A stretch of DNA of 64,000 nt from the NCBI GenBank assembly GCA_013398295.1, contig VZSF01007311.1, positions 480,157 through 544,156 on the forward strand, read 5' to 3'. Position numbers and translations under genes: made by a program. The stretch's first letter is position 1. The number at the start of each line of letters is the position of its first letter. The notes below the pieces were generated by a model. It was not told the origin of the DNA and searched no databases. It worked only from the letters and a program-made list of their open reading frames with translations. Shown piece after piece: positions 14,201-29,200 of this stretch. This DNA comes from Chionis minor. Its lineage: Eukaryota > Chordata > Aves > Charadriiformes > Chionididae.

Positions 14201-17200
14201 AATGACAAATTTAGCTTGCTTTAGAAACAAACAAGAAAATACTCTAAGCATTTTTCTTGTTGTTTTGAACTGGGGTTAAACTGTGTGTTCTTCATTGGGG
14301 CAGCCCAGATGATGGATTCTTGTGTAAGTCTGGACCTTAATTAAAATTTGCCCAGATCTTGCAAGGTTCCCAAATCTATTGCTTCTCTAGAACTCTGTTG
14401 GGAACTTCCATACTGAATTTTGGTTTTCCAAAATGCGGAGCAAAGCATCCTGGCATGGTAGAGCTACTGCCCCATGCTTTTTTTGGTTCCACGTGATGGA
14501 GGTTGGGTAGCATTTTGTCAGCTTGATGGAGCTGGAGGTAATGCCCTGCAGCTCCTCTTCAGTCTTGGGTGTTGCAGAACCACAGTAAAAGCTGCATGAA
14601 CTTACTTTGTATTGTCAGATTTGTATTTCAGCCTCATGTAATAGGTTATGTGTGGCCACAGAATACAAAGTTATTCATTCAAAAGAGAAATATAATGTGG
14701 ATTTTCTAAAGAAAATAAGAAAAAAAAATCTTTCTCCTGTTTTCTCTTGCAGTCCTTAATCAAGGAAGAATGCACAAAATTTTCTATGCCTTATGCAGCA
14801 AACTTCATGTTCTTAACAAACTCCCTACTAAAGCTGATAAGTAATGAAAAGAACATTTAACCAAGATAACTAAGCTTTCAAAGCTTTGAATCAAATATTA
14901 TTTTTTAATGAGGTGACTTGAAAGTTTTTGCTCCTAAATTTTAGATAAACCGTTATTCATTTACACTGGAGCATTTTATAATATATTGTTTAAGTATTGC
15001 TGAGTAAAAGGAACACTGCATTAAGGTACAGTTCAATAATAAGTATATTTATTTCTGTATTATTTGTGTAAATGATTTCTACATTTTTTTGCACACTTAT
15101 TGAAAGGTGCTTAAAATTATTAGGGGCTCTCTGTGCGATTTATCTGTATAACTGCAGGTGAGATATAAATACTGAAGTTTGCACTTAGACTGCTAGGAGA
15201 ATGAAATTTTATATGAAAATAAGTATTTTCTGTTGGAAACCTTTCTTTAGATACTTTAAGAAAATTTCCCAGCATATCAGCAATTAAATTAAAACTTGTA
15301 TAAAACTTTCAGTAGTTTCTGAATTTTAATAATAGAAATTTTTTGAGACAACCAGCTGCTACTACAGTTCATAATAAGTTTCACGTTAACCTTTTGTAAT
15401 GAAATCCTGTTCATTTGTATTAACGACTGTCGCCCCTGCACGCAGTTTTTATTCTTCAGAATACCTTCTGATGCATAGACAAAGCATCATCACAAAACTT
15501 GTGCTAAACTAACAAATCCTGTCATTTTGAAGATCCTTTTTAATTTTTAAAAGAACACAGAAAATGCAGAGCTTTATTTATGTGTCTTCCATCTAACTTC
15601 TGTTGCTTTAACTCACAGGCTGGTCTTCCTCCCTAACCCCTTTGTTAACAAGTGGTGGTCCTGTCCCCCTGGGTGGCAGGCCCACCCTTCTTCACCAAGC
15701 TGCTGCCCAGGGAAATGTCACTTTATTATCAATGCTGCTTAATGAAGAAGGACTGGACATTAATTACTCTTGTGAAGATGGCTATTCTGCCTTGTATTCT
15801 GCTGCTACAAACGGACATACAGGTAAGCGATTCTAAGTTTTATTACAACATTCAAGTGAAATAGCAAAAGTTTGTTTCATGAGTTTTAAATGTTAAATTA
15901 GGTCAAATGGATGTTTTTTAAAATTGTGAAATTGAAACGTAGATATATTGATTATATGATAAAAGTCATAGTATAGCGTATATATAAGCAATACTTCTGG
16001 TGGCGGAATTTTGGAACACAGAAAGCGTTCTTACTTATGGTAACGTTCTGCAGGAGCATTCATTCTAATTCTCAACTCCCTTCCTATAAAAAGCCACCAG
16101 ATATCATCACCCCATGTTCTGTGACAAACTAACAATCTTTTGTAGCAAAGGCAACTTGAAAGAAAGAACTTTCCTCTACAGGGAGTAAGCAGGAAAGAAT
16201 AGGTCGTCACCAGTGTTTTGATCTGCACCAGCAGCAGTGAAAGTGAGGGAAGACGGTTTCAGAGAACTGTGTTACTTCCAAGATAAAATGAACTCTTTAT
16301 TTTTTAACTGGATGAAATGGCCTTAGTTCATTCTCTAGGTTTTACTGAGATACTTAACATTTTTCTTTTTCTTTTCCCCACTACCCCCACTTTCGGTCTC
16401 GAGGAGGTAGCATCTCTGAACCTTTCAACAGTTAGTCTTCATATTTTATGAATATATTTATAAAATGAGGCAAATAGATACGAATTTCATGGATACAAAT
16501 TCTAAGGGATGATTTTCAGACTGTTAACATAAGGCTCTCAAACAGCAGCTTTCTTTAAATTTCCAGTATACTTTACTGTAGTTTTTTTTCTGCTGATGTA
16601 AAAATCCCCTAGATTCTTATATAGCAAATAATATCATTATGCTGTTTTGGACAGTAAAGATGGAATCCACCAATACCAATGACAAAAATTTCATTAATTT
16701 TTAGTGAAGTCAAGATTTGGTTTCACAGTAAAAGGTAGAACATAGTGCCTTTAAAGTCGCTGCTTTCAAGAGTACTTTGGGATTTTATTTAGCAGCGTAT
16801 TTGTTAGTGAGACAATTAGAAAACCCCATCCAGTGGTCAAAATAGTATTTAGTGAGACCATTCCGTTATTTTTCTCAACTAATTTAAAAATCAAAGTAAA
16901 GTTAGGGTCCAAAATCCCTAGCTGCGGAGATAGTGCACATTTTTTCTGACATGGTCAGGGTTAATTTTGCTATCAAGCATCAGGATAGGATGAATTTTCC
17001 CTTTGTTTGGAATGGTATATTTTGCCTTTGCTTGCTAGGTGCTATGGTTTACTTTGTAGGAACATCTGGGCCTTTTCATCTGACACATTCTTTGCTGTTG
17101 CCAAGACCCTTAACATATTGGAAAAGTCCTTTATTTTATTTTCTTCCTTCCACACTTACCTTCTTTTTTTCTTTTTTTCCCCTTTTTTATTTTTTTGCAA

Positions 17201-20200
17201 CTTTTTATCTTCAGTATTAAGAGTTCAAGTTTACTCTTGTGTGAATTTATTTTTCCCCTCTCACTGAATGGATGTTCTGTGGATTCTTCTAGGTTTACAT
17301 CCATTTATCATTGCTGGTGTTTGCGGGAGACCGTAATTGACCCAGTTCTTCTTTACTCATTATGTATTCCTAAAATGTTTCGAAGCAAATGCCCTAATTT
17401 TCAGTTACAGTTACTGAGCAGCTTTTACTGACAGCAATGGCAATTTGGTTTCTTGTTTTATTGTGAAAATTTCAAATAAGAGAGGCACTTGGCAGAAGTA
17501 TGAAAACACAATAATAAAAACAAACACATGCATATGCATCCCGTAGTTGTTTAGTGTCTTCTAGCTTTTAAGATAAATATATTACAAATATTTAGTGTTA
17601 CGCTTCTATTTATAGTTGACAGGATGCAAAAAACACTTAGTTGTACAAATCATTCCATTTAATGCCTAAATGGGTTGTGTGAATTCTGAATGAGAGAATC
17701 ACACAGCAGTAGTATTGATGTCTCCTTGATACATTACATGAAAATTGAGCGTAGTAGATTTATAATATCTCTGGAGAAAGGTTCTTGTGCTTAACTTTAA
17801 TATGTAATCCTTTCTTTGTTACTTGCAGTCTGTTCCCAAGTGCGTGGATATTTGCAGCTCTTCAAAGCAGAGACTTTTGAAAACAAATTTCTGTAAAAAT
17901 ATATAGGCTTAAGAAAGGCAGTATAGAAATAAATCTCTTATTTTAAAAAGTCCTTTTTAATAGCTTTTGTAAACTAACTAGCTGGAAAGAAATAACAGTG
18001 ATGTAATTTGAAGAAGGATAAAGTATTTATTGTACACATTTTTTCATTGCATTAAGTAAGATTGTCAATGGTAAGTTACTGTTTGGCTTACCAAATTTGG
18101 CTGGGTTTTTTCCTTAGAATCATAGAATCATTTAGGTTGGAAAAGAGCCTTAAGATCATCGAATCCAACCATAAGACTTAACACATAAGCTTACTCTGGT
18201 GGGTGATCACACCATGACTTAATCCATTGAGAATACTTTCAACCCGGAGTTAGTGACTAAATAGATTCAGAGATTTCCAGGACTCCTTGTTTCTGCTAAG
18301 TCAACTAACCAGATTTTCCCGTTTCTCCTGGAAAAGAGTTGGCCAGGAGTAAAGAGTAGCCTCGTTAAGAGCCAGCATAGTGAGTACCTCCCTTCAGAAC
18401 CAAACACCGTGTTGTGGGGTCTGGGAAGAGTGGAAAGTGAATGATCTTCACAGGTTTTCAGTGAAGAAATACAGTGAGGTGTGTAGATAACTGCAGAAAG
18501 GTAGAACACCCTGTAAGCAGCATGGTGGCGGCAGCTGTTATGTGCTCTCAGCCCAGTCTGGAGAGGAAATTGAGTTACACAAGAAAAGAGAGCACTCAAA
18601 TATTCTTTCCTCATCTGTCCTATTTGGAAAATGTGTAGCCTTCCTGTTTGTAAACAGTTGCCTTTTGAGAGATGCAGCTGAGGGTTTTTCCAGCACGTAA
18701 AGCTCATAGGAGCTGCTTTGTTTCCCGAGCACACTGTCCCCAATTCTCTAGGTCTGAGAGGGAGAACTTCACCCTAAAAATACGCACTAAATGCTTTCTT
18801 TGTGTTTGAATGGACACAAGGAAACTGTTGATTTTATGATTTAAACACTAGATTGGGATAGCTGAACAGATTGTTTTGTCAGGCCTTCTTGGTTTGATCC
18901 ATTAACAAAGCCGGAGCCGCTTCAGTCTATTATGCACTTGATAACATGTACAGCAGTTCCCTTAGCTAATGTATCTGCATATCTGTATTGTGTTGCCAGT
19001 CCTGGCCGTTCTCTGCCACACGTGAGGTGGTTGAGAAAGAGAAAATGGTATAACACGAGTTCTGAAACTGAGAGATCTGAAGAGAATAATAATGATAATA
19101 ATATCATCCTTTGGAGTCATCTACTTGCTAATCATATGCATTTATGGTATAATCAATTCTCTTCTATCCTGAGTACTTGGAGGCTGTGGCACCCTGATTG
19201 GTAGGAAAAACAGGAATGATGTGGGAAGTAGAAAGGAGTGAGGTGCAGAGACATACAGCTACATGGAGTCAGCTCTGCCGAGCCACTGGATGTATCTGCA
19301 TGGTGTTTGCCAGCACTCTGGAAGAACTAACTACCCAGCTGTGGTGGAGAGCGCTAAAGTCTCCAGGTGTTTGTGCTAATACGCTTCCATGTTTTGCTTC
19401 AGCTTTGACCGAAATCTTTAAATGAGTGACAACATCGATGTCTGTCTTGTGCCTGCCCTTCCTCCCAGTCCTCTCTACTGCTGATTACTTCAGTGGCAGA
19501 CAGCAGTGAACTGGAGTTAACGAGCCTGGACTGACCCAAATTATCCTTCTCCAAATCCCAATCAAAAGCCCATCCAGAGGATCCAGGCTTCTTGGAGATT
19601 ATTGCTCTTTTACTTGATGCGCCACCAGAAAAAGTCATGGCAAGCTTACTAGCTCCCATGGTGTGCCTTATGAAAGTAGCTGTATTTCCTTGTGCTTGCA
19701 CCTATCCCTGAGAATAAACCAATCTTTTCAGTGATCTTCATCAAAAACAGTATTTTCACATAGATGAGCTACCACCTGAATGATCTGCCAATCAATAATT
19801 GTCAGCTAACCATACCTTTTTAGAAAGGTGGTCTTGTTCTGTGCGTTCTTCATGGCTTTTGCATGGCTAACATACGCTTTATGAAGAAACCAAACAGTAT
19901 TCTAACCAGATACTTGAAACTGCTAGAAGAAAAGTTTTTCAACATCCTTCATGAACCTTAGAAATTTTTTTGGATATTGAGGAGGAATCTGTATTTTCAA
20001 GTTAATTGTTTAATATAAAGTGGGGATTGACACTGGAAAGAGGAAAAAAAAATATGTCGTTGTTAGTAGTGTATTATTTCTGTTACGAAGTGATTGAAAA
20101 TATAACTTGATTTTAATAGGTATTATCTTACAAGTGGAAATACTAGTTAAGTTAGTTAACTGAGAGCTTCTTTATGACTTAAAGAAATTATTAAAGATGA

Positions 20201-23200
20201 AGTCCTGGTAGCTTATCCTGACAACAAACTTCAAAAAAAACCCAAACCCAAAACCAAAACAACAAAAACCACCACCAAACCAAAAATACCCAGTCATTTC
20301 AGATCAGATTACTTATTTAAGAATTAAAGAATCTGTTTTAAAATCTTATTTCTCAATGTTAAATTATTTATTCAATCAATTCTACAAAATTTGTATTAAT
20401 ATTTGAAACAGTTGTAACAGCAGTAAATACATTCAGGAATGGTTTTGATGAGTCAGATTTCTAAGTAATTCTAAATATATGTTTGTGATATCTAGAGATA
20501 AGCTTCACTAGCAAAGCTTGGCTCCAGGATCTTACCCAGTGCTGGAACAGAATGCATTACGCTTGCTCAGAAATCAGGTCAGGAGTTTATAATTGGTGTT
20601 CTAGATGAGCGTATTTTCAAAGTAGTAGTTTCAAGTACAAAAGACTTGGTTTATTTTGGTCTAGAACCAATTTCAAGAATATAAAGCAGATTAAGTATTT
20701 TCTTCAAGCCTAATTGCATCAGCTGATGTTCCAATTTGTGGATGAAAAGCAGTCTAATTACTATGTAATTAATTAGCTTAAAATAGCTGTAGGATGGTGG
20801 AATCAGGCTGGCACTATTTTTACCATGTCATTTTGGAAATATATGAATGGGAATGGTTTGGGGAGGTTGGAGTTTGGCAGTTTATCTTATTTGTCGCTGC
20901 AATGCCGTGTCAAAGTGTCCTGAAACAAGACTGGCCAGCCTGTTGTTTGGGCTACGTGTAGCTTGTGAGCATCTCCCCTGTGGCTGTCCTATATGGGATG
21001 TGTCGCGTGACTGCCTTTAGGGGCTGCTGGATAATTTGAATTCCCCACTTTGGAGGTAAATTCGCTAACACTGTGGGAGTTGCCAGCAATGGGCATGTAT
21101 TTGGATCCCAGTAGAACCCAAACCTACCACTTTTTGCAGAAGAGTGGTGGTACCCCCAGGGAGTCAGTTCTCACCTCTCCCCTGCAAACTACTTCCCGAG
21201 CTTCTACTTCGCTATGGTGCGTGATGTACAGTCAAAAAGACGGGCTGCTTTTGTCCAATGAGTAAGTTTTAACCTCTGGTAGTTTTGACCACTCGTTCTT
21301 CTTGCATCAGTCTATGTTTATGCTCAATTTATAGATTGTGTGAGATTGCTGCTGACTGCAGAAGCACAAGTTGATGCTGCTGATAAAAATGGCTTTACAC
21401 CCTTGTGTTCAGCAGTTGCTCAGGGACATGTCAAGTAAGTGAAGTCTTAAGATTTTGCACGTCAGCTATTACTCAATTTTATATTCTCTTTACATTTTAT
21501 GATATGCTTTTTTCATTTTGTTACTGTTGCATTCTTAGGTATAAATGCATTTAACTTTCATTTATTGAAAGCATCTACAGAAACTCATATCCCTATGTCA
21601 TTCTGTTTTTAATATTTTCCATTTGTTTTGTTTCCAGTTGCAGCTCTTCAGTTTGCTGAACGCGTATGCTTAGTAACCACAATTTGATACTGGTCTACAT
21701 GAGCGTCATACCTTTGAATTTCTTAAATTTTGGGGGGTTATCAGCCATAACACAGGATTAACAGAGGAAGCAGGAAATAAATTATTTTTGCACTGCTTTT
21801 TTGAAGCGTAGAGAACTATGAATATCATACTCGGAGACAAAAGAACATTTATCTGAGTATTCTCCTGGGTGATATAGAACCAAATACTTGAAACAACAAA
21901 ACAGAGATTTCTTTAAGGTTTAGGTATTTTGTATCAGTAACTTTGAAAAACAGAAGATTATGTATGAGTCAAAGTATATTTCTAAGAACATTCTTCAAAA
22001 TGTATTTACAAGAATTTCCGTTTATTTTTTAAGCTCCTAATTTTATAAAGACTGGTATTTTATGACGGCATGATTGGAAAATTCTGTGGTCTTTATATAC
22101 TGAGACCCAGTACACAACAATTCATCCAGATGTTTGCTTTTTTCCTTCCTTTTCCTCCCTTCATCAGAGGAGCTGAGGGCTGATGCTGCGTTTCCACTCT
22201 GCAGCTTTACTGTGTATCACAGAATCGTAGCAAATAGAACTGAAAGTTGGAAGAAAATACTAGATAACCATTTCCAGAGCATCCTTATCCAGATAAAACT
22301 ATTTTACAAATGCAATAAGTCTTAAACAGCATGGCTAGGAATCTTTATTACAGACTTCACCTTTGTTTTATTTATCTTGGGTTTGCTTATCTTTCAGTTT
22401 TTTATTCTTTTAATGTTGCATTGTACTATTTTTAAGGATTTTTCTCTGATAGAGTGACATACAGGGGTCGGAGTCCTTGAGTGTTATTATACTGTGATAG
22501 GCCCTGACCCAACAATGAGGAAGAGTGAGATCCCAGTCCTTCTAATGGTCTTCCTTGAGTTTATAAGGATCGTCAGAGATTCTTGCCACTTCTTCAAGGA
22601 CTTCAAGTTTATCAACTAATGGGAAGCTGTGCTTGGTTTTGGCTGGTGTAGAGTTAATTTTCTTCATAGTAGCTGGTTGTGCTGGAAACAGTGTTGATAA
22701 TCCCAATTTTTTGTGCCTCTCCCAGCCCTACTCCCTGACCGGGGGGTATGAGAAGCAGGAAAGGCCTTGACTCTGTGTGAGCATTGCTCAGCAATAACTG
22801 AAATCTCCCTGTATTAACAACATTCTTTCCAGCACAAATCCAAAATGTAGCCCCATACTAGCTACTATGAAGAAAATTAACTCTACCACAGCCAAAACCA
22901 GCATGTTCTCCACCCCCTGCCTTTTTTTTTTCTTTCTTTCTTTTTTTTTTTTTTTAGCTAAAGACACTTTAAAGCAAAAGCCATGCATGCAAGTAAGGGA
23001 AAACAAGGAATTCATTCCCTACCTTCCATCAGCAGGCAGGTGTTCAGCCGTCTCCAGGAAAGCAGGGCTCCATCATGGCTCATTTCCTCAGGTACTGGAT
23101 ACCTCTCTCCATGGTGGTCTACGAGCCCAGGTGACATCTTTTACTGGAAGTCTTAATCCAGGAGTAGCAGAATCTCACTAGGTGTTTTGAGCACAGAAAT

Positions 23201-26200
23201 ACATATCTAGTTAAATGTTTCAGTGTTTTACTTAAAATCTGTGAAAACTACATGTGATTTGACAAGACAAACCAAAACCACACTGTTCATATTCTCTCAG
23301 TAAAATAAATATCTCAGACTTTTTTTAAATAGGAAGCTGTTTATTTCTCCGACTTACCTTCACAATGCTTTGCAATATATCGTCTGCTGTGTTCTGATAT
23401 TGCAGACTTTATATTCTTTTTACCTTAGAATTACTTATGTAGTATGATATCCCTGAACACTTTTCTTGCTTTCAATTTGTTCAACGTGAGCTGAGTTGTA
23501 AAAGTGAGTATGTAATAATAGCGGTGCCAGTCGAAAATATCAGAGAGATTATGCTGTTTGATTTGTTGATAATTTTGAAGTTCTGTCTCAGAAAAATTCT
23601 GTAATAGGCAGAATTTGGGGCAAGAGTATAGTCTGTCACCTTGAAAGTGTTGTGTTCCATAGTTCATGTTGCTTCTACTAAAGCACAAAGAATCTGGGGT
23701 TGACAACAGCACTAAACTACTATCAATAACACAGCGCTTGCCTGTGACAAATTTGCTAGCCAGTCCCCTGTGACATGTCAGTTAACCTTATTCCTGAACT
23801 AGCACAATACTGTTGTTCCAGCCCCAGTTACAGAGTTAGAAAGTTTTTTAGGGCCGTTCAGTAATATCGCCGATAGAGAAAATGCTTTTAGGAGAACTTT
23901 CAAAATCATTTCCCGCATGGTGCAGGCCAGGCTGACCTTACCTGACCCTGAGGTGGAAAGTCAATGTGAGATTTCCAGAGTCATTGAATACAGTGTAAAA
24001 TAACACAGCAGATATTTTTAACATAGCAGACTTAAAACTCAATCTATAGTTGCTCTATGGAGATGTCTTGTTATGAGGTTATCTTAAGGTGATTTTTGTG
24101 ACTGTATGGTTAGGATATATGTTCAACATTTCATAAGGTAGAGCATTACTTTTATCTGTATTTTTTCTGTTCATTTCAGCATTTTCAGAAAGTACAGCTA
24201 AGTAATTCATATTAATGTTATCTGGTTTACTCTTTTCTAAAATCAGTCATTTTATCTTGAACCTGGTTGATTTTCTGACTAAGTAAGAATTTACTAAAAG
24301 GAATTTTGTTTAATGCTTGTGGTTTTTTCATCTGTAATTTCTTATACACTTAAATATATCTGACATTGCTTTAAATGTTTTGTCATCCTGTTCCTATAGT
24401 ATGGTCTCCTAACCAGTAGTTATTCGGCATTGCATAAGTTGCTTTGAGGCTTTATTGTTGATAGCCTTTCTATTTATTAGGACTAATAAATATTGAGCCA
24501 GAGACAAGCGGAGTAATTTTTATTTAAAGCCCTTGTTTGAACTGCAGAGGGAATAGACTTGAATTAAGATTTTTCTGAAGTCTTGAAAGTTGCTGAAAAG
24601 CTGGGTTTGGGAAGGGTACGGGAGCCAACCCTGGCTCAAGAACTGGGAAGGAAAATGGACCTACTGCTACACGGTTGTGAGGACGTACAGAATCTTGGAT
24701 CCAAATGCTGGTGCCTAGTGATTCACTCTTCAGCCCTCCAGCTCATCTTCTATGCTCCCTAATCCAGGAGCTGCCACCAGCACACCCCTAGCCACCCTTC
24801 TGGAGCAGCCTCCATTCAGGGATCTGAATGGCAGGTAGTGCCGTAGCTGTTTTGCTGTCCCTACCAGTTTACTTCCCTAGACGAGCGTCCCTTTTGCTGG
24901 TATCTAAAGCTAGTCCTGGTCCTTTCTTGTCCTTTCTTTCTTTTTTTTTTCTTTTTTTTTTTTCCCCCCCTGTTTTAAATATCAGTAGTCAGGAAAGAAA
25001 TGTTACTTTTTTTGGTCAGCTGAAGGTTTTTCTTAAGCAGCCGTCATCAAGTTTTTATTTAGCCTTGTGAAATTAAATGTTTTATATTCACAGTTTTTAA
25101 ATGCATCTACAGTAGTTTAAGATTTAGGCGTTTCAAGTAACCTAATTTTCTGTCTTTATATCTATATGTATGCATAAAATTATACCTTATACTTGCGTAT
25201 ATGTGATGGATAAAATCAAAGAAAAATTTTTACTTTATCTGTAAAATAGTACTTTATTTTAAAAAAACACACATTAAAAAGTTGCAAGTTTTAAAGAGTT
25301 TTTAGATGTCAAATACAAGATAATTTTATTACCTTATTGTTTGCCATAGGTGTGCAGAATTATTAATTATGTATCAGGCTGATATTAACCATGCTGCTGA
25401 AAGAGGACAGACACCTTTATACCTGGCCTGTAAAAATGGAAATAACGATTGTATTAAGCTATTGTTGGAAGGTGGAGCAGATCGAACAGCAAAAACCAGT
25501 GTAAGTTAAAACAGTTTGTGAAGTTAAAATACTTTATATAGTACTGAATATAACATCAGCTAACAGGTAGGAAATATTTGCATTAAAATATTTATTTAAA
25601 GTTTTCTTTAAAGCTGGCAGAAAACGTATAATTCGAAATTAGTGGTTTGTTCTTTTCATCATACTTTCAGCAGGGTTTTTTTAAGCTGTGTATTGTCTCT
25701 AAAATCTCCTAAATTATGCAACTTCCATATTATTTTACATATTTTAGATTCTGCCTGCAGTTTGCTGCAGACTTTTCTTCAGCGCTGGATTTGTAAAACA
25801 GAACTCTTCTCTTTTAAGGTGGAGAAGTGGGAGATAGGGATTTTGCTTTGTTGCTGTCCTGGATGGGATCCCCGCCCCCAGATTTGCCACCAGTATTCTA
25901 AAGTCTCATATATCACAAATGGGAGAATATGTAAAACATATATATATATATATGTAGGAGAAAGGGAAGAGGACTGTCTCAAAATTAACATCTAGGGATT
26001 GCCCTTTTCAGATACGTTCTTGAAGTTTTTCTTAAAACTTTGATGTAAACAGGACAATAAATGTGACATGTAGGCTGTCCAGAAACATGGCACAAAGAGC
26101 TTCACAGTACATTCTCCTCCTTTATTACACTGATTTTTTTTTTTTTATTTCTTTTGGATTTGGGAACTAAATATATTTGACTTGAAATGAGCGAAAGTTA

Positions 26201-29200
26201 TGATGTCAAAACCATGAAAATATCTGACAAATAAATTAATGCAACATGAAACAAATTATCGATCGTTAAAATCATGTTAGTTTAATACATGATAAACAAT
26301 CTATTAACAGCATGTAAGTCCTATATCACTTAGACTCTTCTAAAAATTTTGAAGTTTCTGTCTGTTGGACTGTCCTTGGAGAAAGCTGTAAAATTTTCTT
26401 TCTGTTACGTTTACTTCCCTCTCTTTCTTCCACCCCAAACACATACAAGCGATTCTGTTTTCCCAAAAGACAATTATGTCCTTTTTGCTTATCTTTTCCA
26501 AACAGAGCCATACAATCAGATTCATTGCCGATATAAGTTGTGCAAACATTTTGCTATGTATTTGGTGGGAGTGTGCTTTTTGCTTTTGTTTTTTTCAGGA
26601 TGGCTGGTCACCAATTCACGCAGCAGTGGATTCTGGTAATGTTGACAGTCTCAAGCTCCTTATGTACTATGGAGAGCCAAACAATGGGAACTCTTTGACA
26701 GAGGCAGAGCCTAATGTAGACTACTTTGATTTGGAGAAGAGAGAAGACAACTATAACAGTAGAGTGAAGCCTGTTATTTCTGCAGATCTCATCAACCATG
26801 CTGACAAAGAGGGTTGGACTGCTGCCCACATAGCAGCATCAAAAGGCTTTAAGGTCAGTCTATGAGAACAAGTTACAGTAACTTGACAGAAGTTAGGCAA
26901 GATAAATGCTTTTTTATCTTTAAAAAACAAAAACATAGATGTTAAATCTAAGTTTGCTGTCTAGTTTAATGTCAGACTTGATTTAACAGAGACAGAAAGA
27001 TAATTCCGGTGGATAATTTACCCCAGAAGCTAGGTGTCAAATGGGGAGAGTTGTCATATTTAAATGCCTATTTCTTTGGGGACAACAATAAAAAAACCAC
27101 GATTACTTGAGATTCAGATTTTCAAAGTTAAGGTGAGGTGAATCCCACCCTAAATGCCAGTTCATTGGGTGTCATGTACTTAATATAGATACTAGATGGA
27201 AATAGTTTCCAGTTACAGTTAAGGATGATTTAACTATGAACAATTTCTCCGGGGGCAGGGGGGCGGGTACAGACAAGAAATTTGAGATCCAGGTTTGTGC
27301 AGTAATACATTGTTTATTTTTTTATTTTGGGCATCCCTTTATGTAGGCAATGAATAAGTTTTTTTGGGCTTAGAATAACTGATCTTGCAGGTCTTACTGA
27401 TGACCGACAGAAAGATTTCTGGAAACTGAATATTACTTGAAGGATTTAACATCAGAAGCTTTACACTTCTAACACTGACTGTTAAAAGGATTGTTTTTTT
27501 TTTTATGACAGCTCTCAGTCAGATCTTACTGTGAAACTTAGCAGAGAGAAAACAGAGGATACTGAACACAGAAGAGAGTGAGTTTTAGGCATAATAGGCA
27601 CAGATTTAAGAATCAGTTTATTAAGTTATGTTCTTTTAGGGACTAGCCACTGCTTAATCAGCATTTCATACTACAAATAGAGTCAACGTTCCATTACCAG
27701 TGTCTTTAAGGCAAGTACAGACTCTTATTTCAGTTTCCACTCATCTCAATTTAAAGGGGGTTTAAGGTATTTGTTATAGCCTGCAGATCCCTAAACAGCG
27801 TGCAATATGTTGCTTCTTTCTGGAATCATATAATCCTCAGGAACTTTGAAGCTACATTTTATTTACGGTCTAAAAGAGGCTTTGGCTAGGTGTTTTCACT
27901 GAAGGTGCTGAGACTGGAGGTCTTCGCGTGTACCTTTCATGAATAACTCATGGGTTTGAGTTTCTGAGCACATGCCAAGTCAACTCCATTGAGGGTATTC
28001 TCTTAGGCGCTGAAGGCAATATAAAGCTGCTAGTCACATTCCTGGTTTTGATGTTGCCGAGACTTTATATAATTTTATTTGATTAAATGAATTTATTGAC
28101 TCGAGAGTTGCTTGGGATATTAAGGAGCTAAAGAAAGCTTAATAGCCATTTTGAAGTACTGTTAACACTTCGACTTCCTACTCTAATCCTTCATCTGCAC
28201 TGCATGTCGTTCACGACGCTGCATGAACAGCGCTATAAACAGTGCTGGTACTTGCACCCTTTTCTTTTGAGATGGTAGGTGCCATTCTTTACGGATGAAC
28301 TTAGCTGCTATTTCACAGGCAAGAGAGCCAACAAAACTTCTCATTTTACTAAAGAAATAAGCCTCATTTCTTTGTTCTCTCACTCTTTTCTTCCTGCTTT
28401 ACTTCCTACTTTCAGCCTCACAGTTCAGTCCTCTGCCTTCTGCTGTCTTTGCCATTCATGGCACCCATTTGAGAGACAACTTACTAACCTGACAAGAAAA
28501 TACGCTCTTTTTCTGATTAATTTTATTCTGGCAAAGTTAGTGAGCTAATTGATTTTTTTTTTTTTTTAAGTTCTTACAAGTGCTAGAACCACAAACTGGT
28601 AAAATTTCATCTTGCAGGGAAATACAGCTTGAATGATGGCTGTGTTTGTGAAAGCTGTCAGAGTATCAGATATACTGAAAAAAGTCTTTCTGTTAGAACA
28701 GCTACAAAATAGGTAAAAGCAGCCAAACCTGCAGCAAGCCACTGTTCTGAGTCAAAATACTTAATAGCTGCTTCTCTGTGTTTTCAAGGTTTGGGTCTGA
28801 TTAATCCCAGAGGTTATCAATAATGTATTAACTAGTATCATTTCTGATGGTGTCTTTTTTTAATATGGACATCTGTCCTCGAAAGGCATGTCTGATGATG
28901 ACAATGACTTTCATGAAGGCCACCTGTATTGTTGCTGAATGGATGATCATTAGAAATCAGGACTTAATCAGTCTTCTGGTCGCTGATCAATTAAGATTTG
29001 AATGTCGTTTTGTGAGGGCTTTTTTCCCCCCTGTTGCTAGTTTTGGAGGATCTATATAATTGATAATTTTTCATGTTACAGTATGATTGTACCAATACAG
29101 ATTTATCTGCTAGTAGCTTGTTTGTAATGAACTGTAATGTATTTTGCTTTTGTTGAGCACCTGAGGGTTTTTTAAGCATTTGAATTTTAAGAGGGCATCA

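Larger units (their letters stand above)
9981..15618 (+). other. CTTNBP2: Intron 3 of CTTNBP2
   Basis: About 5.6 kb. The first 0.9 kb could serve as the 3' UTR of a readthrough isoform (ATTAAA at 10265-10270, AATAAA at 10879-10884). A complex, CpG-bearing stretch at about 12510-12770 looks unlike ordinary intron. The rest is AT-rich with no recognised repeat family. The acceptor is ACTCACAG ending at 15618. Confidence 0.85.
15823..21334 (+). other. CTTNBP2: Intron 4 of CTTNBP2
   Basis: About 5.5 kb. It holds T-rich tracts near 17163-17210, a CR1 3' tail at 18116-18235 and an A/C-rich low-complexity run at 20232-20290. Nothing else was recognised. The acceptor is TTTATAG ending at 21334. Confidence 0.8.
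21435..25349 (+). other. CTTNBP2: Intron 5 of CTTNBP2
   Basis: About 3.9 kb. It holds a weak CR1-like segment (about 22205-22290), an LTR piece arranged as an inverted repeat (22634-22900), and T/C-rich tracts at 22921-22957 and about 24935-24970. The remainder is unremarkable. The acceptor is TTGCCATAG ending at 25349. Confidence 0.85.

Noticed and set aside
18267..18743. 158-codon minus-strand frame right of the intron 4 CR1 tail
   Set aside because: It does not match CR1 protein and has no other family features.
25938..25953. (AT)8 run as a possible functional element
   Set aside because: Ordinary short dinucleotide repeat in an AT-rich intron.
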